NCBI GenBank assembly: GCA_963576725.1
Contig: OY755252.1
Location: forward strand, 55,062,431-55,126,430
DNA: 64,000 bases
From: Azorinus chamasolen
Taxonomy: Eukaryota > Mollusca > Bivalvia > Cardiida > Solecurtidae
Direction of reading: 5' to 3'
In this document: piece after piece, positions 52,441 to 62,746 of the stretch
How the letters are laid out: each line of letters opens with the position of its first letter
How positions within the stretch are numbered: position 1 is the stretch's first letter
Notes under the pieces: model-generated
Told to the model about the DNA's origin: nothing
What the model saw: only the letters and a program-made list of their open reading frames with translations
Database searches by the model: none
Made by a program: the position numbers and the translations under genes

Positions 52441-54979
52441 TAGTATTCAAGAAACAGGGGAGCCACAGATATAAGACAGAGGAACAGACAATGACTTGAA
52501 TTTAGTAAAAATCCCAATGTGTCCTACTAATTGAGCGAAACCAAAATTTAATGGGTATCTTATAGTCCACATTATTTTCAGATGTATTGGGTGAATTTTG
52601 AAATTTAGTTACTCTTACCATTGTTTTAGTTCTTATAAATTGTAAATACTTTAAAATGTAAAAATGTAAAACATTATCATTGAATCTGATTACAAACTGA
52701 AGAAATGGTGATTTTCCATAGTGCATCATTTAGATAAAATCGAGCGAGGCCATTTCTTTTAGAGTACCAAGTACTCATTAAAATAATTTCTTTTGAATAT
52801 TTTGAGGATTTTATATTTTTGGGAATTACCATAACTCTCCCCTTATCTGCTTTTCTTATAGGCGACGTCTGCTCTGGGTCTACTCTGTTTGCAAATCATT
52901 AAAATGCGTATTTATGGAGTAAAGGGTTAAACCCAATTATGTACAATGGAACAATCCAAGTTTCATTTGAAGGGATGTTACTCCTATTTTTGACATGACC
53001 CTTTGGAGATACAGTAGAATCTGTCTTAAGCGGTCATCAAAATACATCTAATTACGGGTCTATAAGGCAGATGGTAGCTGAATGCATGTCAAAAGTAATG
53101 CAGAAAGAAACTATATGAACGTTTTGCATTACTTTTGCCCTGCATTAAGCAACCATTTGCTTTTAACACTCCTACGTTCAATAAATGAATGGTCGATTAG
53201 GACAGGGTCTACTGTTATATGTGAAGTAACCATTTACTCCACGAATACACTTTAGCAGTGTCTTTCATGGTCAGGTTAATTTAAAATTAATATAATTAAT
53301 ATTCATGATGTCATTATTTTTTGCATAAATATTCATAGAGTAAAGGGTTAAGCCCTGTAGACTATCATCTGGGCTTACGGTGTGTGTTTTTGTTCCTGTT
53401 TAGGGAGCAATAAAGTAGATGCATTCTAATAGCGGTATATGAACACAGGGAGCTTTGGCCATGGTAGACGCTGTAGAATCAGTTTCATATTATTCAATTA
53501 GCAAATAGAACAGATCCAGATCAGACAGCTTATGTAGTAGATAGCTTAAGACTGGTGCTAACTGATCATCATGAATATATATACAATGTACAATAACATC
53601 TCGCATTATGCGTATCAATTAGTTTCTGTTGAATCCTTATGTAGGAAATAATGACACCCACACCATGGATATATATATGCTGAATTGTAATGACATTCAT
53701 ACATGTATGTGCACAGGATGTAATGCTAATGGTAAAAACTGTAGGATTTCATCAACAAACAGCAGACCCTGATCATATGGCTCCTACAGGAGCCATCTGA
53801 TCTGGGTCTACTCTGTTTCCAAATGCTTAATAGGCATATTTTGGAGTACAGGTTTAAAGACCCACGTGGGCTATATTTATTCATTAACTGATATTTAACG
53901 AATATGCATGCAAGAAGTCCAATTACGAGAATCAATTATTTTAAAATAAGGAAATTTACTGCCATGACTAACAGTAGGGAATCAGATTTGTAAAATGTAA
54001 GCTTGCATGCAAGGGAAAGGGTTAAAGAGGATCGGTAAGAAAACGAAACTAAATTGACAAAGACAGAATGGGTTTAAGTTGTTAAAACTCTGTCAGTTAT
54101 ACGCCATCTACACAATCTAAAGGTTCTCAAATAAATGTATATACGAAAAGTATTTGAGATTCAAGTTGATAAATGAAGCAGTCGGCAACTTTTGCAGATG
54201 ACAAACCTAGTTTTACCCCTTTTGAAGTACAATGGACCTACCTGATACCAGAGCACAGAACGTACATGAATGTTAACTTTGTATGACGATCTTACCTATT
54301 TTGTGAGTTGTTATAACTTCTTGGCTGTTTGTGTTTCTCTTCGTTTTAATATATAGACCATCCATTCATTTAACTTTAATGTCGTGGTGTCTTAGACCAC
54401 GAATATGTAAAATTTTGACATAAATCACCAAGTATCTATATATAGCAATCTACCCGATATCCCATCCTTTAAACGCCTGTAAAACATGTATTTGTAGAAA
54501 CCAATGTAAACAGTTTGGATCTAGATCAGACACAGAATAACTGGGCGTCTGACCAAGGTCCAAACTGTTTGACAACAGAACGTGCTAAATCTGCAAATAT
54601 TGTAAATTAATATGAATGAACTATGAACAGCCGACAAAAAAACTTGCAGACGAAAATAGTGCAGACGACAGTTGTCAGTCGCCCATGCATATGTGTAAAA
54701 CTTACGCATGTACAAAATACTTTGCTGTTTAAATGTTTACCCCAGGAATATTGATACAATAACTAAGACATCATGATGAACTATTAGATTTTTTATAATG
54801 GTATAAACAAAGGAAAATTTTGGCCATTGTAGAAGCTGTTGAATCTAATTTATATTGTAACACAAGAAACTAGTACACACCATGAACAGACGGCTGAACT
54901 ATGTCTACCATGCTTACAAATGCGATAAAATGCGTTTGTATGACGTAAAGGTTTAGCATTTAAATATTCAGTCGGCTTA

Positions 54980-55587
54980 CAGTAGAACCTGTCTTAACCT
55001 TGTCCCTGTTCTGTATTTAGGGCAAATTTCAATACCTACTGAATATTCATTAAGAAAATAGTTATAAAGAAATATGGTAGGTAGAACATTGTAACCATTT
55101 TAGAAAGTAAAGAAACATATCTATCAGATTCTTTTAGCAAACAGAGCAGGCCCTCATTAGAAACCCTGAAGAGCCATCTGATCTGGGTCTACTCTGTTTG
55201 CAAATGCGTGAAAAACATGTCTATATGAGGGAAAGGGTTAAGCGGCATTTCATATATTGGACGTGGTGGTCTTAAAAAGCAGGTGGTTGCTTAATTTACG
55301 GAAAAAGTAATACAGAAAGCTCCTACAGGAGCGTTCAATATTGTTCCTGACCTGCATTAAGCTACCACCTGCATTACAGACCCATAATTAGACGACTGTT
55401 TAACCTCATATTTTCGCCTTTTCACTTTTTAAAACCATTGTGATAAATGATCAATAGAGCAATTGCTCTATAGTTATCACAATGGCTGCTTAGCTACACA
55501 TTCCACATGTTCTTTTTCGGTAGATTTATTTAAAGAGGTTGGACCTAAAATAGCATATGAGGGAATGGGTTAAGATAGGTTCTACTG
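54980..55587. mobile_element. D-type MITE with both terminal repeats hit by TTAA elements
   Basis: The D element is flanked by TA and starts CAGTAGAACCTGTCTTAA. A B-type element (54998-55237) sits at the TTAA in its left repeat. An A-type element (55404-55569) sits at the TTAA in its right repeat. Each insert has TTAA on both sides. Confidence 0.85.
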
Positions 55588-56795
55588 TATATTTGACAGG
55601 CTCGTTGTAATTCCAAAGAGATGACAAGATATAACAATGTCAAAAAGTTTGAATCCTGATGAGACGCAATATTATGCGGCGTCTCATCTGGATTCAAACT
55701 GTTTGCATAAATATTCACATTCGGAACACCGTCCGAACTCTGACGGAATAAGACGAGCAATCGTGAAGGAAGTCACCTCAGTTTCGCCACTTGCGTGCAA
55801 AGAAATAATAACTACTTGCTGCCACAAATTGTCTTCTGCAAACGTTGTCGTCTGCTTCATTGATCTCTTTGAATCTTGGAATTTGCTTCCTGTTTGATTA
55901 AAAAAACCCATAACCACAGTAACAAAATCCTTTTCACTCTGCTGAGACGCAGAGTTAGTCGCCATATTATTCGGAACTGTTTGCACATTTTTTCCAGCGG
56001 CAATCAGCTGTTATTCAGTGAATATTCATGTTTGGCAATCAGTTTGGCAATCTGTCAAAACATAATATCTCAAAAGGTTTAGCATATTGAAGCAGAGCTA
56101 CATGTACAGATACAGATACAGGTTACCCGAATTCTAAAATCGTCATTTCTCCACCAAACCCTTACACCCAAACCCTAACTGGTACAGTGACCACTCTTTA
56201 GAATCGTCTCGTAGAGACGATTCTGAAGAGTGGTCACTGTATAGAACAGCATACTAATAGTTGGCAGTTAAGATCTAGGTCAGCAAGGACGACTTCGAAT
56301 AAAGGTTTTGTGGGTTCAAGTACATTCAATATAAAAAATGTTTTGAAACATACCATGACTTTATTCTATGGCTGTCTGCAAAAATATTCTATTGTCGTCT
56401 GAAAATTCTGTCGTCTGCTTCAATTTTCGTTGTAGCACGATCTTTCCCTTATTGTTGAAAAAATTAATCAGAGTATCAATCAGTTTAGATTCTGATGGCT
56501 GATATCATGTGGATCGAAACTGTTTGCAAAGACATACATTTAATACGTCCATGATATTTGTCTTCAAATATGAACCATTTCCCAATGAAGAAAATATTCC
56601 AAGATAGGGAATTAATATAATACATAAATACTTGAACTGCTCTGATATGATATTTCGACCACTAAGGACCTTTTTCAAATATCATCATGTCAAAATACAC
56701 GTCACAGTTTTGTTACATGCATTCAGCCATAAAATCAAAGAGAATAATCAGTGGCTAGATATTATTTAGTGGTTAGAGATTATTCAAGTATTTAT

Positions 56796-57053
56796 GAACC
56801 ATTTCCTTCGTAAATACGCCTTTCCAGACCTCTGTAAAGGTCACTTTATGAAACCATTGTGATAAATAGAGCATTTGCTCCTATAGGATGTGATGCACGC
56901 GCGTTGGTGCGTATCGCTAGGAGCAAATGCTCTATTTATCACAATGGTTTTAAACTACAAAATTCTAACATTTTCCTTTTTTCTAGTTAATGCTCCTTTT
57001 CGTTAGATTTATTCAAGTGGTTGGGTCTAAAAATAGTCTATGGGGAATGGTTA
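56796..57053. mobile_element. A-type MITE with an insertion at the hairpin tip
   Basis: The palindromic core is split between 'ctcctatagga' and 'ctaggagcaaat' by about 28 GC-richer bases containing 'cgcgcgttggtgcgtatcgc'. A similar 'gtgcgtaggtgcgtatcgct' string is at 57453-57473. Confidence 0.7.
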
Positions 57054-57204
57054 AAAACTGACCAAATTTATACGACAGAACTCTTAAACTGGTCGCTGTA
57101 TTGGGGAAAATTGTGAAACAGTATGTATATTCATTGAAAGAATGCAGCAGTGTAGCTGAATCCAAATATAATGTACGTACCGTCACATGCCCCAAGAAAA
57201 TTTA

Positions 57205-57342
57205 GAAATGTGTAGTTTTAAAACCATTGTGATAAATATAGCATTTGTCTCTGTAAGAGCAACTGCTCTATTTACCACAATGTTTTCAAAAGTTGACTTT
57301 CACAGAGGCATCAAACGACGTCAACATGAAGGAATGGGTTAA
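57205..57342. mobile_element. Truncated A-type MITE
   Basis: The palindromic core and the right end ('catgaaggaatgggttaa') are present. The left end is missing. Confidence 0.65.
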
Positions 57343-58350
57343 ACCTTATATGACAAGACAGAACATTTATCAAAATCTACCCCCTCTTAGCATTTGATCT
57401 TTGTTCCATTTTGGTCATAATAATATGTTCACCTTTCAGACTGATGTTACGCACGTGCGTAGGTGCGTATCGCTAGCAACGCCCCTGGTTGATATGACCA
57501 TAGGAAAGGACACACATTTCCTTTTGAAATGTAGACAATAAAAGTCCGGATATAAGGTTCTACTTAAGTTTTGGTTTTGCAGGTATTAAACCGCTCACCT
57601 CATGAATATTCAAGTTAGAAATAATGCCATCATAAATATTAGTCAGATATATCTTTTGTTCTGACATACGAGTATAAACGCAGGAACTTCTGGTCATTGC
57701 AGAAGCTGTAGAATTAGCTGCATTTCTAAATCTAAAATAACTCATGAACGCACAAACATTTATCAAAGACTGAAAGTGTATAATTATATCTATATTTTAT
57801 CGTAAACAAACGGAACAGCTACAATAGGAGCCGTCTAGTCTAGGTCTACTCTATTTGCAAAGGCGGAGAAAGGCATATTTGTAAATGGTTAAACAAGTTA
57901 CAGGAAACAGGAAATACCGAGTCATATTCGTAACAGGAGCCGAATATTGCATGTAACAACAGTTGGCAAAACACCAATCGTAACTACTCGTCTTATTCCA
58001 TAGACAATAGTTGGACAAAATACCCTACGGGTTTTAAGTTTCAATCCACATTTGAGACGAGTTCTGTAGCTTAAGCGGTAGAGCGAGACGAGTGTTAAGC
58101 GACAGATTGTGTACAGTGATTAAACATTATTCTGTAAAGTGTTAAAAGACTGACCCTGTGGTACTGTTTTTCCTATGAAAAATGGAACTTAAATGTGTAA
58201 ATGCATCCTCCGGACAATGACGTCTTCCCACAGGGTTTGATAATGAAACCAAGAGTATTTGTATAGGCTGCATCTGAATTCCTAACCAAAATATTCTAAG
58301 GTAAGCATATCATATAGTTTAGTCACGCAGACATGATTCTAGAGGTCCAG

Positions 58351-58375
58351 ATCTATCTATCTATCTATCTATCTG
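58351..58375. repeat. ATCT microsatellite
   Basis: Six tandem ATCT units that replace the missing left end of the adjoining D-type MITE (58372-58515). Confidence 0.9.
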
Positions 58376-58734
58376 CTTAAAGCAAGGTGAAAGTTAAACA
58401 GAACGCTCCTATAGGAGGGTGCTATTTTACTGTCACCTTGCTTTAAGCAGCCACCTGCCTTTAACACAAAGTACTTGATGTGATTGAGTGGTCGTTATAG
58501 AGATGTTTTACTGTATATACTTCTTTTCAGCATATAAGCAAATTATTTATCTAATGTTAAGTCATTTTAAAAACATGCTTCAAGTAGTGGATATCACTTT
58601 AAATTTTGGGTTTAGTTTGTTATTTTCTTGAAATAAAATGATATGAGTTTGAAAGTAAGGAATAAAAATGTAATTGTTTGTATTTTCCATTATTTTAGAT
58701 TTGACTGTCAACGATGTTAACTGGCTGCCCATTT

Positions 58735-59050
58735 GATGTTTCCTGGCTTACCAACGGCTATTCTTGGTTGACTAACTGATGTTTCCTGGTTAACCAACGG
58801 CTATTCTTTGCTGAATAACTGATGTTTCCTGGCTGACCAACGGCTATTCTTGGTTGACCTACTGCTGTTTCTTTGCTGATCAACTGCTGTTTCCTGGCTC
58901 GCCAGCTGCTATATTCGGATGACCATCCGCTTGGTTTTGGCAGACCAACTGTTGTTTATTCCTGACAAACCAGTTTCTTAGCTGACAAATCACCAACAGT
59001 TGTATTTGGCTACCCAAAGCGTTGTTTCTTGGCTGACCAACCGCTGTTCC
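58735..59050. repeat. 43-bp minisatellite grading into 22-bp units
   Basis: Three 43-bp units start at 58735, 58778 and 58821 ('gatgtttcctgg ... ccaacggctattct'). They continue as ~22-bp degenerate units ('gctgtttcctggctgaccaa'). The 43-mer looks like a dimer of the 22-mer. Confidence 0.8.
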
Positions 59051-59392
59051 AATTCAATCACTGTTTTTAAAACTAAACTGTCATACAACCTGTGTATTAT
59101 TGGGAGGAAATCTTGAAACTATATGTATAAACAAAAGGATATCATAAGTCAACGCATGTTGACACCCTTTACATGTACAACTTAAACATGCTGAATAATT
59201 AAACTGTCTCCTACCTTTGTGAACATTAATTAACAAAACATGTTTCAAATATTGTCAGTGAAGATAACGAATCTTATGACAAACAGTGCAGACCCTGACC
59301 AAAGGGCTGCCAAACAAGCCATTTGATATGGGTCTACCTATTTTTGCAAAGGTTTCATATTATTCGGTTTACCATCGTTTAAGGATTTTAAG

Positions 59393-59560
59393 CGTGTCAC
59401 GTTACGATGTTTGCTTACTTGTTTCATGTTACGATGTATTTGGATAAACATAAAGAGTGGATCGTGTAGCAGTATGTGTGTGAAGGATTACATACATGTT
59501 ACAATGTTTACTTATTTGTGTCATGGTACGATGTATTTGGATAAACATAAAGATCGAATG
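59393..59560. repeat. Direct duplication of ~65 bp
   Basis: Two copies of a segment containing 'acgatgtatttggataaaca', about 100 bp apart, lie shortly upstream of the plus-strand LRAT-like gene. Confidence 0.7.
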
Positions 59561-59679
59561 ATTACACACATGATGTACATGTAAATTGTACAACGACTGC
59601 ACCATTGAGAGTGTTTGACAGATTAACTCAAACGTGTCGACTTACACGTGTCGAGTTAAACAAGACTAAAAGGAAAAGT

Positions 59680-59760
59680 GATACAAAGGCATTGCGTGCA
59701 AGTGAGATTTTTCCAGAAACGGCGCATTGCTGTATATATTACACCATGGTTAAAACAGTT
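59680..59760 (+). pseudogene. Possible relic of the LRAT-like gene 5' end
   Basis: A short frame contains ETAHCCIYYTM, resembling NMAHRCIYCTT at the start of the gene 250 bp downstream. The DNA around 'cgctgtatata' and a preceding 'gtgagatttt' segment also align loosely. It may be a partial duplication left beside the gene. The match is short and could be chance. Confidence 0.3.
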
Positions 59761-59917
59761 ATCACTTTTACAACAATAGTTAACGTTTTGTGACTGTTTG
59801 GGGAGGGGGAATTACTTCATTGTGCATGAAATGCCATAAAGATGACCTTGCGAATGGCTTGTTCTAAACAAAATGGCGTAAAGACGACTTGCATTTTTGT
59901 CAAAAGAGGAAAGTTTA

Positions 59918-62746
59918 ATGAATCAAAACATATTTTCTAAAACGACTGAACAAAACCGTTACACAGAGACAATGAGTGGAAATGAGATCTCGAATTTGTC
60001 AAATATGGCTCATCGCTGTATATACTGTACCACCACCGAGAAGTTACAAACGTTCGATGGACTTGAACCGGGTGATCATATCCGTTTAGCCAATAACGCG
60101 TTTAAAAAATTCTTCAATATTTTCGATTTCGAACGTCTGAAGTCGTTGCTCGATCCTCATATGTCCTTGTTCTATCATCATGCCATAGTTACAGATATTG
60201 AGAGACTGAGCTCAATGTCAGCTATTCTCCACATTGTCTCCTTCCGAGGTTCTTCCTTTGATGCAAGAGTGGTCATTCGGGAACACATTGTAAACGTCAA
60301 TCTGACATACGACGAGATCAATGTCATAAGGTATGGTACCGGAGCATCTCCGAGAAATGAAATCATCGAACGAGCAAGGGGTTTTTTGAATGAAAGTGGG
60401 GATGCAAGATATAACTTAGTATATAATAACAGTGAGCACTTTGCTCACTTTTGCTGTACGGGTGTTAAAAGAAGTAACCAAATTCAAGAGGTGAAACATT
60501 CTATTCAAGATATGATGAAAGGTCCACTTCAAAGATTCACCCGTCTAGTGATGAGATTTGCAAGGGTGACGATTGATGATATCGTAAGAGTCCCGGTCAA
60601 GAAAATCTTTCTTGGTCAATACCAAATATCTGCAATCGTGGTCATAGTATACTTGGCACTCTGTATATACAGACAGCGTGAACTAACTAAGGACCTAAAG
60701 AGCCACAAAATTTGCCGCCAGTGTTTCATGGAGAGGACAAAGGACATGTGGCTTCGATTTGGGATTTGTTTTGCATCACAAGCCGGTGTGGCAACCATAC
60801 TTGCTCTCGTAATTAGCACGGGTTTGTGTGGCGGAGTAGTTCTCGGTGTGACTGCGTTGCTGTTTATTATGTCAGTCGCTATTATGTTGGTTATTCCTGC
60901 ACTACGGAAAAGGTTGATGTCGCCATTTAGTGGCAGGCGCGTCCGGATTGAAATATTAACGCAAGAATTACGAGGAAATGTGATCTCTTTTAAGAAGTTT
61001 GGTCAGATGCATGATGGTATTGTAACAAAGATTGAAATCTACCCAGACACTGATGAGACAAAAGGAAAAGTGTCCGTGGTCCATTATTCTTCGGCAACAC
61101 AATTCGGTCAACGGATGATTGTGGAGGAGGACATTGATGTTGATCTAACTGAAGCCATATATAAAAAGCACGACTATGTTGGCTACAGGGTCTACCCTCC
61201 CGATATCGTTATTCAACGGGCCAGGCAAAGAATCGGTGAGACTAAATATGGAATTTTCTCAAACAGGTCCTGTCATTTTTGTCACTGGGCTATGGTTAAC
61301 GAGGATGTTATTGATTATACAAATTCCTTGGCTATTGGTAGACGAAACGTCATACATTCTATTGATCCTAGGCAAAGTGTTTCCTCTTATCTACAAGTCC
61401 ATATAAACCATAGCCAGGAACGAGTATTGTCTACTTCAACAATTACAGAACGCGAGGCTTGGATCAGAGACGAGGTGAAGGAAGGAGCGGTTGTTAGACT
61501 CCGTATAAATGGTCAACTACACTACGGAATCACAACGGAAGTTACCTGCGATATTGATTGTCCTTCCATGTTCATAGCATATGTGATATATAGGGGACGA
61601 AGGAAGATGCTAACTGAAGATGTAGTCGAAGTAGACCTGAGACGTGAACATGTGTGGATCTACACCTACCCACTCTCACATCGATACAGTCCTGAAGAAA
61701 TAGTCGCAAGAGCAAAGCAGAAGGTTGCTAAACAAGGCATAGGACTACTGGACAGGTCTTACAACGTTATGACAAATATAAGCAAGAAAGTAAGGGATAC
61801 ACCGATTGAAGCTTTCACAGAATTGAGTCCTGGTGACATCATTATTTTCTACTGCTTGTCAAAAAGACACGCCGCAGTAGTTTCAGACATAACTGAGATC
61901 AATTCTGATGCCAAGGAGGCCAATGTCAGCATTATCCATTATTCTTCCAATGGATTGTTGCGTGCTAATACTGTGAAAGAAGAAACAGTAATAATGAACT
62001 TACGGTCAATGGAGGTTTTGGCCAGGAGTTATGAGGGCTTCGTCACTTACCCAAACAAACAAGTAGTCGAAAGAGCTCGACTGTGTCTTGGAGAGCAGAA
62101 ATATTCACGGTTTGGCAACACCTCCTGGAATCTTGTACACTGGGCGAAAGTGGTGAACAAACCGTCAATAGTTACACCGTTGGATGATTATGTTGATGGT
62201 AATCAGAACACATGTGTAAACACAGAAGATGTGAAAATTGGATTTGTAAGCGCAGGTAATATGAAAACGGGCAATAGTTTGAATGAAAACCTTGGAAATG
62301 CAGACATGGACAAAACAAAAAAGGAAACAGATTTCACAGAATATCTTCTGTTACCTGAAACAGGGGAATTATTTGGTTACTTTCGAAGACAACTGATACG
62401 ACGATGGAGAGATTTCAAACCAGGAACAATCGTGGAGTTTAAGCAATCCGTTCGTAAGAGACAAGCAATATTGTCTGACTCTGATGAGGAAAGAGGTACT
62501 ATTACCACGATCCACTACAAAAACAGCGGCATGTATGACATAATAGTAGAAGAAACAATGCAACTGAATTTGAAACGTGACCATATTTGGATGTACGTTT
62601 GCGATCCTACAAAGGTGAACAAGCCAGACATAATCCTTAAAAATGCTCGCAGGTATTGCTCACAAAAGAAGTTTGCTCTTAGATCCGGAAGTTGGGACTT
62701 TTGTAAGAAATGTGTGTTAAAAAACGAATATTTGCATGATGGATGA
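59918..62746 (+). CDS. Five-repeat LRAT-like membrane protein, Ser172 form
   Basis: An uninterrupted frame of 942 residues from the ATG at 59918 to TGA at 62744-62746. It is collinear with the minus-strand paralog at 48898-51516. Domain 1 (about 50-181) has EPGDHI, HHAIVTDI with His88, then NNSEHFAHFCCTG, where Ser172 (codon AGT, 60431-60433) replaces the catalytic Cys of LRAT-family enzymes. Hydrophobic segments lie at about 236-251 and 289-327, sharing VISTGLCGG with the paralog. Domain 2 keeps His365 and Cys452 (NRSCHFCHWA), domain 3 keeps His535, domain 4 has His651 but Trp737 in place of Cys, and domain 5 (about 834-933) ends GSWDFCKKCVL. A polar linker of about 60 residues (748-808), longer than in the paralog, separates domains 4 and 5. 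Activity of domain 1 is doubtful. Substrate and pathway are unknown. Confidence 0.82.
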   Translation: MNQNIFSKTTEQNRYTETMSGNEISNLSNMAHRCIYCTTTEKLQTFDGLEPGDHIRLANNAFKKFFNIFDFERLKSLLDPHMSLFYHHAIVTDIERLSSMSAILHIVSFRGSSFDARVVIREHIVNVNLTYDEINVIRYGTGASPRNEIIERARGFLNESGDARYNLVYNNSEHFAHFCCTGVKRSNQIQEVKHSIQDMMKGPLQRFTRLVMRFARVTIDDIVRVPVKKIFLGQYQISAIVVIVYLALCIYRQRELTKDLKSHKICRQCFMERTKDMWLRFGICFASQAGVATILALVISTGLCGGVVLGVTALLFIMSVAIMLVIPALRKRLMSPFSGRRVRIEILTQELRGNVISFKKFGQMHDGIVTKIEIYPDTDETKGKVSVVHYSSATQFGQRMIVEEDIDVDLTEAIYKKHDYVGYRVYPPDIVIQRARQRIGETKYGIFSNRSCHFCHWAMVNEDVIDYTNSLAIGRRNVIHSIDPRQSVSSYLQVHINHSQERVLSTSTITEREAWIRDEVKEGAVVRLRINGQLHYGITTEVTCDIDCPSMFIAYVIYRGRRKMLTEDVVEVDLRREHVWIYTYPLSHRYSPEEIVARAKQKVAKQGIGLLDRSYNVMTNISKKVRDTPIEAFTELSPGDIIIFYCLSKRHAAVVSDITEINSDAKEANVSIIHYSSNGLLRANTVKEETVIMNLRSMEVLARSYEGFVTYPNKQVVERARLCLGEQKYSRFGNTSWNLVHWAKVVNKPSIVTPLDDYVDGNQNTCVNTEDVKIGFVSAGNMKTGNSLNENLGNADMDKTKKETDFTEYLLLPETGELFGYFRRQLIRRWRDFKPGTIVEFKQSVRKRQAILSDSDEERGTITTIHYKNSGMYDIIVEETMQLNLKRDHIWMYVCDPTKVNKPDIILKNARRYCSQKKFALRSGSWDFCKKCVLKNEYLHDG

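Larger units (their letters stand above)
51602..59917. other. Divergent spacer between the two LRAT-like genes
   Basis: It holds D-type MITEs (51744-51943, 53012-53214, 58372-58515), a foldback repeat (52195-52440), C-type palindromes (53230-53830), a nested composite (54980-55587), A-type elements (56796-57053 and 57205-57342), a foldback-family fragment (56610-56705), a 43-bp minisatellite (58735-59050) and a possible 5' gene relic (59680-59760). Roughly 54040-54480 and 62-kb-side AT-rich stretches show nothing recognisable. Confidence 0.7.

Noticed and set aside
55684..55986. Minus-strand frame of about 100 codons with a good ATG context (55970 or so)
   Set aside because: It begins within a 'caaactgtttgc' palindrome family also seen near 3700, 14600 and 56500, and I see no splice partner or known motif. 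A real first exon cannot be fully excluded.
58060..58100. tRNA-like 'tagcttaagcggtagagcg' segment
   Set aside because: Only an A-box-like stretch is present. There is no B box at the right spacing and no cloverleaf.
51744..58515. D-type MITEs of the same subtype and relative orientation upstream of both LRAT-like genes, suggesting co-duplication
   Set aside because: The DNA between each MITE and its gene does not match, and distances differ (143 bp against 1.4 kb). D elements are abundant, so independent insertion is simpler.
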